A DNA stretch of 21,207 nucleotides. It comes from 66-474 sp036278635 (GTDB lineage Bacteria; Pseudomonadota; Gammaproteobacteria; Xanthomonadales; Rhodanobacteraceae). Within the stretch, counting starts at the first letter, position 1; the number at the start of each line of letters is the position of its first letter. Location of the stretch: contig DASUKQ010000082.1 in NCBI GenBank assembly GCA_036278635.1, positions 1 through 21,207 of the forward strand, written 5' to 3'. Below the pieces are notes generated by a model. It searched no databases. It was not told where the DNA came from and saw nothing but the letters and a program-made list of their open reading frames with translations. Position numbers and translations under genes: made by a program. Of this stretch, positions 8,341-15,781 are shown one piece after another.

Positions 8341-11300
8341 TCAGAACCAGCGACGCGCTTCGCCCGTGCCGTCACCTTCGAACGCGGCGACGTTCCCGAC
8401 GCAGCGGCCGCACAGCTCGGGGTGACCCGCGTGCCGGCCGACATCCTCACGGTGGTGCCAGCAGCGCACGCACTTCGGCGCCCCGCTCACCTGCGCCGAC
8501 ACCCACACGTTGGCGCCTTCGAGCTCGGTCAGCACCGCATCGGCCGGTGCATCGCCCACGTCCAGGCGCAGATCGGACACGATGAAGAAAAAACGCAATT
8601 CGTCGGCGACCTGCTTGTAGCGCTCCACGATCGCGGGATCGGCATGGATCGTGAGCGTCGCGTCGAGCGACGATCCGATCCTGCCGTCCTTGCGCATGCC
8701 TTCCAGCACCCGCGCCGCGGTCTCGCGGATCGCCAGCAGGTCGCCCCACCAGCGCCGCTGGTCGGGATCGTTCTGGGTCTCGCGCAAGCCCTGGTACCAG
8801 GTTTCGAACAGCACCGAGGCATCACGCACGGTGAAGCCACCGCGGATTTCGGTCGGCATGTGCATGTGTCGCGGCATCTGTTGCCAGATTTCCTCGGACG
8901 TGAACGCCAGCAACGGCGCCAGCCAGCGCACCATGGCCTCCAGGATCCGGAACATCGCGGACTGCGCGCTGCGTCGGCCGTGGCTCGCGGTCGGCATGGT
9001 GTACAAGCGGTCCTTGGTGATGTCGAGGTACAGCGCACCCATTTCGTTGGTGCAAAAGTTCTGCACCCGCTGCACCACTTCCGGGAAGTCGTAGCGCGCG
9101 TAGGCGTCCACAACGGCTTCCTGGACATCGCGCGCGCAGCGCACCGCCCACTGGTCAAGCAGCAGGCAGCGATCGACCAGCAGCAGGTCCGAGGCCGGGT
9201 CGAAACCGTCGAGGTTGCCGAGCAGGAACCGGCAGGTGTTGCGGATGCGGCGGTAGCTGTCGGCGACGCGTTTCAGGATTTCGTCCGACAACGCCATTTC
9301 GTTGCGGTAGTCCGCCGACGCAATCCACAGGCGCAGGATGTCGGCGCCGTAGCGGTTCATCACGTCCTGTGGCTCGATGCCGTTGCCGAGCGACTTCGAC
9401 ATCTTGCGTCCATGCGCGTCCACGGTGAATCCGTGGGTCAGCACCTCTTCGAAGGGCGCGCGGCCGTGCATCGCGCAACTCGTGAGCAGCGACGACTGGA
9501 ACCAGCCACGATGCTGGTCCGAGCCCTCCAGGTACATCACCCGGTCGCCTTTGTTGCGATGCAGCTCCGGGCGCCGGTCCAGCACGCAGAAATGGGTCAC
9601 GCCGGAATCGAACCACACATCGAGGATGTCGCCGACCTTGGCGTAATCCTTGCTCTCGTTGCCCAGCAATTCGACGGGATCGAGCGCGTACCAGGCCTCC
9701 ACTCCAGCCGTTTCGACGCGCCGCGCGATCTGTTCCAGCAATTCCGCGCTGCGCGGATGCGGCTCGCCCGTGACCTTGTGGACGAACAGCGCGATCGGCA
9801 CGCCCCAGGCGCGCTGGCGGCTGATGCACCAGTCGGGGCGTCCATCGACCATGCCGGCGATGCGCTCTTCGCCCCACGCCGGGAAGAACGCGACGTCGTG
9901 GTGGACCGCGTGCAGCGCGTTGGCGCGCAGGCCCTTGGCGTCCATCGCGATGAACCACTGTGGCGTGGTGCGGAACACGATGGGCGTCCGATGCCGCCAG
10001 CAGTGCGGATAGCTGTGGGTGATCGTCGCCGCGGCAAGCAGCACGCCGCGCTCGCGCAACAGTTCGATGATCGCGTCGTTGGCCTTCCAGATGTGCTGGC
10101 CCTCGAAGACCGGGGTGCCCGGCAGATACACCCCGTTCGGCCCGACCGGATTCAACACGTTGGCGGGCGTGTCCGCGACGATGCCGTATTGCTGGCCCAC
10201 CACGAAGTCGTCGGCGCCGTGGCCGGGCGCGGTATGCACCGCGCCGGTGCCTTCCTCGGCGGACACGTGGTCGCCGAGGATCAACGGGATCTCGCGATCG
10301 TAGAAGGGATGCTTCAGCGTTGAAGCCCTCCCCTGAGACGAACCGTGCTCTGAAGCCCTCCCCTTCAGGGGGAGGGTTTGGGTGGGGGTGGGTTCGCTTA
10401 CGCCGAAACCAACACCATCCCCACCCCGGCCCTCCCCTTGAAGGGGAGGGAGAAGAGCGAGCGCAGCGCCGTTCGCACGTCCGAGCACCGTCGGGCTATC
10501 GATGCCGTAGCGGGCCAGTGCCTGGTCCACCAACGCCTCGGCCACGACCAGCAATACCCGCTTGCCGTGGCGCGGCGGGCCTTCGACCAGCGCGTAGTCC
10601 AGCTTCGGTCCCAGCGTGACCGCCATGCTCGCCGGCAGCGTCCACGGCGTGGTCGTCCAGATCGGCACCGCGACGATCGCGTCGGCGTCGACGGTGGCGC
10701 CGAACTTCGCCGCCAACGCTTGCGGATCGATCGCATCGTAGGCCACGTCGACCGCGGGCGACTGCTTGTCGGCGTATTCGATTTCGGCCTCGGCCAGCGC
10801 CGAGCCGCAATCGAAACACCAGTGCACCGGCTTGAAGCCACGCGTCACGTGGCCATTCGCATAGACCCCGGCCAGTGCGCGCAGGATATCGGCCTCGTAG
10901 CTGAAATCCATCGTGCGGTAGGGATGTTCCCAGTCACCGAGCACGCCGAGCCGCTTGAAGTCCTTGCGCTGCAGATCGATCTGCGCCGCTGCGTACTCGC
11001 GGCAATGCCTGCGGAAGGTTTCGGCATCGATCTTGTGTCCGACCTTGCCGTATTTCTTCTCGACCGCGATCTCGATGGGCAGGCCGTGGCAATCCCAGCC
11101 CGGCACGTAGGGCGAACGGAATCCCGCCATCAGCTTCGACCGCACCACGACGTCTTTCAGGATCTTGTTGACCGCGTGACCGAGGTGGATCTTGCCATTC
11201 GCGTAGGGCGGCCCGTCGTGCAGGATGAAACCCCGGTCACGCTGCGCGGTATGACGCTGCAGCTCGGCGTAACGACCGCTGGCTTCCCATTCGGCCAGCA

Positions 11301-11385
11301 TCGCGGGCTCGCGTTTGGCGAGGTCGGCCTTCATCGCGAAGCCGGTACGGGGAAGATTGATGGTGGCTTTGTAATCGGCTGGCAT
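8341..11385 (-). CDS. ileS: Isoleucyl-tRNA synthetase with an in-frame repeat insertion
   Basis: This class I synthetase charges tRNA-Ile and hydrolyses misactivated valine. The ATG at 11385 (MPADYKATINLP) matches family starts; the frame also opens at 11445, inside a repeat. The HIGH motif is HLGH (residues 67-70) after GPPYANGKI, and KMSKS is residues 661-665. The editing domain carries TTTPWTLP and GTGAVHTAPGHGADD. The C-terminal zinc site is CVRCWHH and LCGRCVGN. At 1014 residues it is longer than E. coli IleRS (938). Residues 313-357 (PPLQGEGRGG to GRASTL) are encoded by a palindromic repeat and lie between GAALALL and KHPFYDREIPLILGDHV, which are adjacent in relatives. The frame is preserved, so the gene is probably functional. 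ribF is upstream, as is usual. Confidence 0.97.
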   Translation of the reverse strand: MPADYKATINLPRTGFAMKADLAKREPAMLAEWEASGRYAELQRHTAQRDRGFILHDGPPYANGKIHLGHAVNKILKDVVVRSKLMAGFRSPYVPGWDCHGLPIEIAVEKKYGKVGHKIDAETFRRHCREYAAAQIDLQRKDFKRLGVLGDWEHPYRTMDFSYEADILRALAGVYANGHVTRGFKPVHWCFDCGSALAEAEIEYADKQSPAVDVAYDAIDPQALAAKFGATVDADAIVAVPIWTTTPWTLPASMAVTLGPKLDYALVEGPPRHGKRVLLVVAEALVDQALARYGIDSPTVLGRANGAALALLPPLQGEGRGGDGVGFGVSEPTPTQTLPLKGRASEHGSSQGRASTLKHPFYDREIPLILGDHVSAEEGTGAVHTAPGHGADDFVVGQQYGIVADTPANVLNPVGPNGVYLPGTPVFEGQHIWKANDAIIELLRERGVLLAAATITHSYPHCWRHRTPIVFRTTPQWFIAMDAKGLRANALHAVHHDVAFFPAWGEERIAGMVDGRPDWCISRQRAWGVPIALFVHKVTGEPHPRSAELLEQIARRVETAGVEAWYALDPVELLGNESKDYAKVGDILDVWFDSGVTHFCVLDRRPELHRNKGDRVMYLEGSDQHRGWFQSSLLTSCAMHGRAPFEEVLTHGFTVDAHGRKMSKSLGNGIEPQDVMNRYGADILRLWIASADYRNEMALSDEILKRVADSYRRIRNTCRFLLGNLDGFDPASDLLLVDRCLLLDQWAVRCARDVQEAVVDAYARYDFPEVVQRVQNFCTNEMGALYLDITKDRLYTMPTASHGRRSAQSAMFRILEAMVRWLAPLLAFTSEEIWQQMPRHMHMPTEIRGGFTVRDASVLFETWYQGLRETQNDPDQRRWWGDLLAIRETAARVLEGMRKDGRIGSSLDATLTIHADPAIVERYKQVADELRFFFIVSDLRLDVGDAPADAVLTELEGANVWVSAQVSGAPKCVRCWHHREDVGRHAGHPELCGRCVGNVAAFEGDGTGEARRWF
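10315..10450. repeat. Palindromic repeat (family G) inserted in frame within ileS
   Basis: The core at about 10354-10450 has two hairpin arms, CCCTCCCCTTCAGGGGGAGG and CCCTCCCCTTGAAGGGGAGG. They flank GGGTGGGGGTGG and CCATCCCCACCCC, so the whole core is also an imperfect palindrome. A partial duplicate of the left arm (TGAAGCCCTCCCCTGAG, from 10321) precedes it. The block is free of stops on the minus strand and adds 45 codons to ileS. CCCTCCCC-type palindromes of this sort are normally intergenic in proteobacteria. Confidence 0.88.
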
Positions 11386-11403
11386 GGAATGATGGGAAAT
11401 GTA

Positions 11404-11424
11404 GGGAATCGGGAATCGGGAAAA
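11404..11424. repeat. GATTCCC-type heptamer tandem repeat upstream of ileS
   Basis: Two perfect GGGAATC units and one degenerate unit (GGGAAAA) lie 19-39 bases upstream of the ileS start. Read on the minus strand they are GATTCCC units. The same heptamer style occurs inside the 5' coding part of thiD. Confidence 0.7.
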
Positions 11425-11437
11425 GGTAACAACCGTT

Positions 11438-11567
11438 GTCGTCATTCCGGACGCCGCCCAGCGGCGATCAGGAATCCAGCTTCAGGAAAACCCGAAAATG
11501 GCTGGGTTCCGCGTTCCGTCTGGGCCTGACCCGGACTCCGGTCCAGTTGCGGCCCCGGAACGACGAC
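11438..11567. repeat. Interspersed repeat family F, copy 1, overlapping the 3' end of ribF
   Basis: The element starts GTCGTCATTCCGG and ends CCGGAACGACGAC, which are inverted copies of each other. An inner pair (GGAATCCAGC and GCTGGGTTCC) is also inverted. The layout matches the copy at 19741-19847. The last roughly 29 codons and the stop of ribF lie inside it. It fills most of the ileS-ribF spacer. Confidence 0.8.
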
Positions 11568-12501
11568 TTTCAACACCCAGAACGTCCCTGGCCTGCGCCG
11601 CATCACGGTCCATCTGCGCGCGAAGCGCATCCAGATCGCCGAATTTTTCCTCATCGCGCAATTTGGCGACGAATTCCACCTCGATGCGCCGGCCATACAG
11701 GTCGCCATCGAAATCGAACACGTGAACCTCCAGCAGCGGCTCGCCGTTGTCCGTGAGCGTCGGGCGTACGCCGAGACTCGCAACCCCCGGCAGCGGCCGG
11801 GCCGTGACACCATGCACGCGAACGGCGAAAATTCCCGAGACCGGCGCGACGCGCTTGCCGAGCCGGATGTTGGCGGTGGGATAGCCGAGCTCGTGGCCCT
11901 TGCGCCGGCCGCGCACCACGCGCCCGCCGATCGTGAAGGGCCGCCCCAGCAGCCGCGACGCGTGCGCGAAGTCCCCCGCAGCCAACGCGCCGCGGACCCG
12001 CGAAGCCGACACCCGCTCGCCGTCGCCGGTCGAAACGGCATCGAGCACGCGCACCTGGTAAGGGCCCTCGCCCTGCATCGTGCGCAGGAGTTCCACGTCG
12101 CCGACGCGGTTGTGGCCGAAACGGAAATCCGCGCCCACCCAGATTTCACGTGCCCCCATGCGGGCGACAACCACGTCGCGCACGAAATCCCCGGCACTCA
12201 TCACGACCAGGCGCGCATCGAAACGCAGCAACAGGAGACGCTCGATCCCCGCGTCGGCGAAGCCGCACAACTTCTCGCGCAGCGACGAGAGGCGTCGCAA
12301 TGGCGCGCGCGAAAAATAGCCGCGGGGCAACGGTTCGAAACTGATCGCCGCCGCGGTCAGGCCCAGCGTGTCCGCACGTTCTCGAACCCGGGTGAGCAAC
12401 GCCTCGTGCCCGCGATGGAGGCCATCGAACGCCCCGATCGTGAGCACACTGCCGTTCGGCGCCAGGCTTGGCCCCGCAATGTCCCGGTGGATCTCGAGCA
12501 T
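11482..12501 (-). CDS. ribF: Bifunctional riboflavin kinase / FAD synthetase
   Basis: RibF phosphorylates riboflavin to FMN and adenylates FMN to FAD. The N-terminal nucleotidyltransferase domain shows TIGAFDGLHRGHEALL (residues about 21-36), VGADFRFGHNRVGD and a serine-rich SASRVRGAL segment. The riboflavin kinase domain follows from about residue 183, with GRRKGHELGYPTANI and GVRPT. The family-like part ends near DALRAQMDRDAAQARDVLG (about residue 310). The remaining 29 residues (from VESRRSG to AIFGFS) are encoded by a family F repeat and look unrelated to the family. TATACT sits 6 bases before the ATG, which may mean a very short or absent leader. The gene is upstream of ileS, the usual order. 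Confidence 0.95.
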   Translation of the reverse strand: MLEIHRDIAGPSLAPNGSVLTIGAFDGLHRGHEALLTRVRERADTLGLTAAAISFEPLPRGYFSRAPLRRLSSLREKLCGFADAGIERLLLLRFDARLVVMSAGDFVRDVVVARMGAREIWVGADFRFGHNRVGDVELLRTMQGEGPYQVRVLDAVSTGDGERVSASRVRGALAAGDFAHASRLLGRPFTIGGRVVRGRRKGHELGYPTANIRLGKRVAPVSGIFAVRVHGVTARPLPGVASLGVRPTLTDNGEPLLEVHVFDFDGDLYGRRIEVEFVAKLRDEEKFGDLDALRAQMDRDAAQARDVLGVESRRSGAATGPESGSGPDGTRNPAIFGFS

Positions 12502-12526
12502 CGGCGCAGTATATCGGGGAATTTTT

Positions 12527-12665
12527 GTGCGATCGTCCCTGATCGCCGCGCGCCGTCACGACTCGGAGGAGCCGACCCGCGATACAACATGCATCAGGGC
12601 GGCCATCAAGGCCGCCATCCGTGGCAAAGAGCTCCGTGGCCCGACTTCTCACAACAGCCGCTCCG
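12527..12665 (+). repeat. Interspersed repeat family E, copy 2 (subtype A)
   Basis: This copy starts GTGCGATCGTCCCTGATCGC and ends GACTTCTCACAACAGCCGC. It shares GGCCATCAAGGCCGCCATCC and GAGCTCCGTGGCC with the copy at 2108-2247. It fills the spacer between folK and ribF. As at lspA, it ends about 10 bases before the stop codon of the neighbouring minus-strand gene, with a similar GGGAT(A/T)TCA junction. Confidence 0.8.
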
Positions 12666-12673
12666 CAGGGATA

Positions 12674-13153
12674 TCAATCGAGTGGTGTACAGCCGCTGGC
12701 ATCCATGCACGCCAGCAGGTCGGCCACACACCCGTGTCCGGGCACTTCGAGGTCGGCCGCGAGGTCGGCCAGCGGCAGCAATACGAAGGGACGTTCGTGC
12801 AGGCGCGGATGCGGGATGTCCAGACCGGGCTCGTGCAACTCGGCATCGTCATACAGCAGCAGGTCGAGATCCAGCACGCGCGGACCGTAGCGGATGTCAC
12901 GCACCCGCCCGGCGCGCGATTCGATCGCGAGCAAGGCTTCGAGCAGGTCGCGCGGCGCCAGTGCGGTTTCGAGCGCGGCCACCGCATTGACGAAATCGGG
13001 TTGCTCGGTGACGCCCCATGGCAGGGTCTGGTACAGGCGCGAGCGGGCGCGCAGCGCGGTGCGCGGCAACGCCGCCAGCGCATCGAAACCGCGCTCGACC
13101 TGGGCGCGCGGATCGTCGAGATTGCTGCCGAGCGCCACGTACGCTTCAGGCAT
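12674..13153 (-). CDS. folK: 2-amino-4-hydroxy-6-hydroxymethyldihydropteridine pyrophosphokinase
   Basis: HPPK transfers pyrophosphate from ATP to hydroxymethyldihydropterin in folate synthesis. The 159-residue protein has the family N-terminus AYVALGSNLDDPRAQV, the QPDFVNAVAALET segment, RYGPRVLDLDLLLYDD (catalytic Asp pair) and the IPHPRLHERPFVLLPLADL signature. The ATG lies 3 bases after the pcnB stop codon, so the two are probably translationally coupled. A family E repeat follows immediately downstream. Confidence 0.96.
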   Translation of the reverse strand: MPEAYVALGSNLDDPRAQVERGFDALAALPRTALRARSRLYQTLPWGVTEQPDFVNAVAALETALAPRDLLEALLAIESRAGRVRDIRYGPRVLDLDLLLYDDAELHEPGLDIPHPRLHERPFVLLPLADLAADLEVPGHGCVADLLACMDASGCTPLD

Positions 13154-13156
13154 GCA

Positions 13157-14548
13157 TCATTCCTGCGTGCCGGGGTGCGCGTCGGGGGTCTTGCCACGCC
13201 GGCCGCCGCGCCGCCGGCGCCGCTTCGGTCTGGCGGCGGCCTCACCGGCGGCTGCGCCAGGCGGACGCGGCCCCAGCGATGCGGAAAGTTCTTCCGGCGT
13301 CAGCTCCTGCGCCCGGGTCCACCACTCGCCCGATTCGCGCAACGCATCGGATTCATCCGCGCGCATCAGCAGGAAGTCGTAGGCGGCGCGGAAACGCGGG
13401 TGCGCCATCAGCCGGAACACCCGTTTGCGGGTACGCTCGGCAAAGCGCGGCTGAAGCGCCCAGATCTCCTCGATCGCGTAACCGAAACGACGCGGGATCG
13501 CGACCCGCTTGCCCTGCTCGGCCATGACCCGGTGCGCGGCGCGTTGCCAGGCGAGCGAGCGCACCGCACCTTCGGCCTGCAGCTTCGCGGCCAACGTCGC
13601 GACCTCGCCCCACAGCAACACCGCGAACAGGAACGCCGGCGTCACCGGGCGGCCCTCGGCGACGCGGGTATCGGTGCCCGCAAGACCACGCTCGATCATC
13701 GCCCGCAACGCGCCGGAGTCGTCCTGCGCGAGCGCGCGCGCGGTGCCGGGAAACAATTGCTTCATCAGGCCATAGCGCACCAGGGTGCGGAAACTCGCAA
13801 GGCCGTAGCCGGCGAGGAACATCTTCTGGCATTCGTCGAACAGCCGTGCCGCGGGTGCATCCGCCAGCAGGGAGCCGAGCTCGTCGAAAGGCGCCGCGGC
13901 CACGGGGTCGATCGTGAACCCGAGCTTCGCCGCGAGCCGCGCCGCGCGCAGCATCCGCACCGGATCCTCGCGATAGCGGGTGGCCGCATCGCCGATCAGC
14001 CGCAGGCGCTTCTGTTCGAGGTCCTCGATGCCGCCGACGAAGTCGATCACGCTGAAATCGGCGATGTCGTAGTACAGCGCGTTGACGCGGAAGTCGCGGC
14101 GCAACGCATCTTCCTCGATGGTGCCCCAGACGTTGTCGCGCAGGATCCGGCCGTCGACCACGTGGCGATCACCGGTGCCGTCATCGTCGCCATTCCCGGT
14201 ACCACGGAAGGTGGCGACTTCGACGATCTCGGGCCCGAAGATCACGTGCGCGAGCCGGAAGCGCCGCCCGATCAGGCGGCAGTTTCGAAACAGCTTGCGG
14301 ACTTCCTCGGGCGTCGCGCTGGTGGCGACGTCGAAATCCTTGGGCCGCCGTTCGAGCAGCAAGTCGCGCACCGCGCCACCCACGAGGCAGGCCCGGAATC
14401 CGGCGTCCTTCAGGCCGTACAACACGCGCAGCGCGCCACGGCTGATCTGCTTGCGGGAAAGATTGTGCTGGTCGCGCGGAATCACGCGCGGCAACGGTCC
14501 GGTGCGATCGGATGCTGAAGAATCGGAACTCAAGCGAAGGACGTCCAT
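13157..14548 (-). CDS. pcnB: Poly(A) polymerase I
   Basis: PcnB adds 3' poly(A) tails to RNA and promotes decay. The 463-residue protein has the class II nucleotidyltransferase head: LVGGAVRDLLL (about residues 56-66), KDFDVATSATP with the metal-binding aspartates (D71, D73), and the GRRFRLAHV segment. RRDFRVNALYYDI and the RNA-binding region with DPVRMLRAARLAAKLGF follow. The C-terminus is very basic (RPKRRRRRGGRRGK), as in relatives, and likely contacts RNA. The ATG at 14548 (MDVLRLSSDSS) avoids overlap with the tRNA gene; the frame is open to 14638. folK is coupled downstream. Confidence 0.95.
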   Translation of the reverse strand: MDVLRLSSDSSASDRTGPLPRVIPRDQHNLSRKQISRGALRVLYGLKDAGFRACLVGGAVRDLLLERRPKDFDVATSATPEEVRKLFRNCRLIGRRFRLAHVIFGPEIVEVATFRGTGNGDDDGTGDRHVVDGRILRDNVWGTIEEDALRRDFRVNALYYDIADFSVIDFVGGIEDLEQKRLRLIGDAATRYREDPVRMLRAARLAAKLGFTIDPVAAAPFDELGSLLADAPAARLFDECQKMFLAGYGLASFRTLVRYGLMKQLFPGTARALAQDDSGALRAMIERGLAGTDTRVAEGRPVTPAFLFAVLLWGEVATLAAKLQAEGAVRSLAWQRAAHRVMAEQGKRVAIPRRFGYAIEEIWALQPRFAERTRKRVFRLMAHPRFRAAYDFLLMRADESDALRESGEWWTRAQELTPEELSASLGPRPPGAAAGEAAARPKRRRRRGGRRGKTPDAHPGTQE

Positions 14549-14584
14549 GCGGCGTCGTGCCGACGATCCAGGCACGAAGTCCGC

Positions 14585-14590
14585 TATACT
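14585..14590 (+). promoter_or_regulatory. Probable -10 box of the tRNA-Glu promoter
   Basis: TATACT lies 20 bases before the tRNA gene and is followed by a GC-rich run (AGCGCGCTGCGCGG) resembling a stringent-control discriminator. No good -35 match is seen 16-18 bases upstream. The same stretch lies between the divergent pcnB and tRNA genes. Confidence 0.5.
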
Positions 14591-14610
14591 AGCGCGCTGC
14601 GCGGCCCCAC

Positions 14611-14686
14611 GCTCCCTTCGTCTAGTGGCCCAGGACATCGCCCTCTCACGGCGGCAACGCGGGTTCGAGTCCCGCAGGGAGCGCCA
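14611..14686 (+). tRNA. tRNA-Glu, anticodon CTC
   Basis: The 76-base gene folds as a tRNA. The acceptor arms are GCTCCCT and AGGGAGC followed by GCCA, so the CCA end is encoded. The anticodon arm is TCGCC, loop CTCTCAC, GGCGG, placing CTC as anticodon. The T arm is GCGGG TTCGAGT CCCGC. The sequence closely follows E. coli tRNA-Glu (CTTCGTCTAG then GGCCCAGGACA), which has anticodon TTC instead. Confidence 0.96.
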
Positions 14687-14705
14687 TGTTGAAAGATCAA
14701 CGCAC

Positions 14706-14737
14706 GCAAAAGCGCCGCCCGAGGGCGGCGCTTTTGC
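14706..14737. terminator. Bidirectional intrinsic terminator between tRNA-Glu and fdxA
   Basis: This is a perfect 14-base-pair stem (GCAAAAGCGCCGCC with its inverse) and a CGAG loop. The arms provide A and T runs on either strand, so it can end tRNA-Glu transcription on plus and fdxA transcription on minus. It begins 19 bases after the tRNA and lies 7 bases beyond the fdxA stop. Confidence 0.88.
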
Positions 14738-14744
14738 TTCCGGC

Positions 14745-15068
14745 TCAACGCTCCAGCAACGGCAACTTGTCGGGTTTGCCGTCCCAGTCCTTGGCGTCGG
14801 GCGGCGGGTCCTTGCGTTCCGTGAGCACCGGCCAATCCTTGGCCAACTCCGCGTTCAACGCGATGTAGTGTTCCTGGCCTGCCGGTACGTCGTCTTCGGG
14901 GAAAATCGCGTTGGCCGGGCATTCCGGCTCGCACAGTGTGCAATCGATGCACTCGTCGGGATCGATCGCGAGGAAGTTGGGCCCTTCGTGGAAACAATCG
15001 ACCGGACACACCTCCACGCAGTCGGTGTATTTGCACTTCACGCAATTGTCGGTAACGACGAAGGTCAT
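14745..15068 (-). CDS. fdxA: Seven-iron ferredoxin
   Basis: This is a small cytoplasmic electron carrier with one [3Fe-4S] and one [4Fe-4S] cluster. The 107-residue protein starts MTFVVTDNCVKCKYTDCVEV. Cys9, Cys12, Cys17, Cys21 and Cys25 lie in the first cluster region, and Cys40, Cys43, Cys46 and Cys50 in the second (CIDCTLCEPEC). The C-terminal extension with AGQEHYIALNAELAKDWPV is typical of FdxA. It lies 72 bases after the BamC-like gene on the same strand and ends at a strong terminator. Confidence 0.96.
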   Translation of the reverse strand: MTFVVTDNCVKCKYTDCVEVCPVDCFHEGPNFLAIDPDECIDCTLCEPECPANAIFPEDDVPAGQEHYIALNAELAKDWPVLTERKDPPPDAKDWDGKPDKLPLLER

Positions 15069-15140
15069 GGTTCGGGCCTGGATGCAAGACGGGGAAAGAA
15101 ACCAGCTGCAATCCCGAATGATTGCATAAACGGGCCTGGC

Positions 15141-15764
15141 TCAGCCTCCGCCCAGTCGCTGGGTCAGCAGTGCGATGACGCGCGCCGCCGCATCCGGATT
15201 CCCGCTCGCCTCGACCACGCTGCCGCTGCCCTGCGCCGCCACGCGGACGGTGACGTTGCCGGTCACGGTCTCGCTCTGGCTGCGATGGAACAACCGATGG
15301 AAAAAACCACCTTCGGACTTCGTGGTCACCACGGTATCGACGGCAACCTGGTAGCTGTGCGCCGCATCGTCGTGCGCGGTCACCTTGCCGACACCGCCAC
15401 GCTCCAGCGCCAGACCGACCCGGTGATAGGCGCTGTCTGGCGTATCGGACAAGGCCAGGCTGGTACTCCCCGTGGCCGTCGCCGCAGCCGCGGGTTCCGA
15501 CGACGTCGACGGGGTCTGGACGCCAGGCGGGACGGTCGTTGCGGGTTGCGTTCCGGAAGCCGTACCGTTGCCTGCATCGGGGATCCCCAACGCTTCGCTG
15601 GTCGGCGGCTGGTCCATGCCAGGCGGCATTTCCAGCGGCCGCTCCTGCTGCGCCGATTTGTAGGGGGGCTCCTTGTGCCGGAACGGATTGTGGGCCTTGA
15701 TGGTCTGGCAGCCGGCCAGCGCGATCGGGGCGAGCAGCAGGAGCGTCAGTGTGAGTCGTTTCAT
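15141..15764 (-). CDS. bamC: BamC/NlpB-like outer-membrane assembly lipoprotein
   Basis: MKRLTLTLLLLAPIALAGC is a lipoprotein signal with the lipobox LAGC (Cys19), so the mature protein should be acylated by the LspA pathway. Residues about 40-105 are a Pro/Thr/Ser/Ala-rich linker. The remaining part (from SLALSDTPDSAYHRVGLAL to the C-terminus) looks like one globular BamC-type domain ending in VIALLTQRLGGG. At 207 residues it is much shorter than E. coli BamC (344), suggesting a single helix-grip domain. The assignment leans on position: it directly follows dapA by 17 bases, as nlpB/bamC does in E. coli. In the BAM complex BamC is an accessory subunit. An ATG 15 bases upstream is an alternative start. 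Confidence 0.75.
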   Translation of the reverse strand: MKRLTLTLLLLAPIALAGCQTIKAHNPFRHKEPPYKSAQQERPLEMPPGMDQPPTSEALGIPDAGNGTASGTQPATTVPPGVQTPSTSSEPAAAATATGSTSLALSDTPDSAYHRVGLALERGGVGKVTAHDDAAHSYQVAVDTVVTTKSEGGFFHRLFHRSQSETVTGNVTVRVAAQGSGSVVEASGNPDAAARVIALLTQRLGGG

Positions 15765-15781
15765 GGGCGCATTGTGCATGA

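Noticed and set aside
8176..10323. 715-codon open frame on the plus strand
   Set aside because: It is the antisense shadow of ileS; high GC leaves long open frames opposite real genes, and the protein has no recognisable motif.
12368..14518. 716-codon open frame on the plus strand
   Set aside because: It runs antisense through folK and pcnB, both well supported, and across an E repeat.
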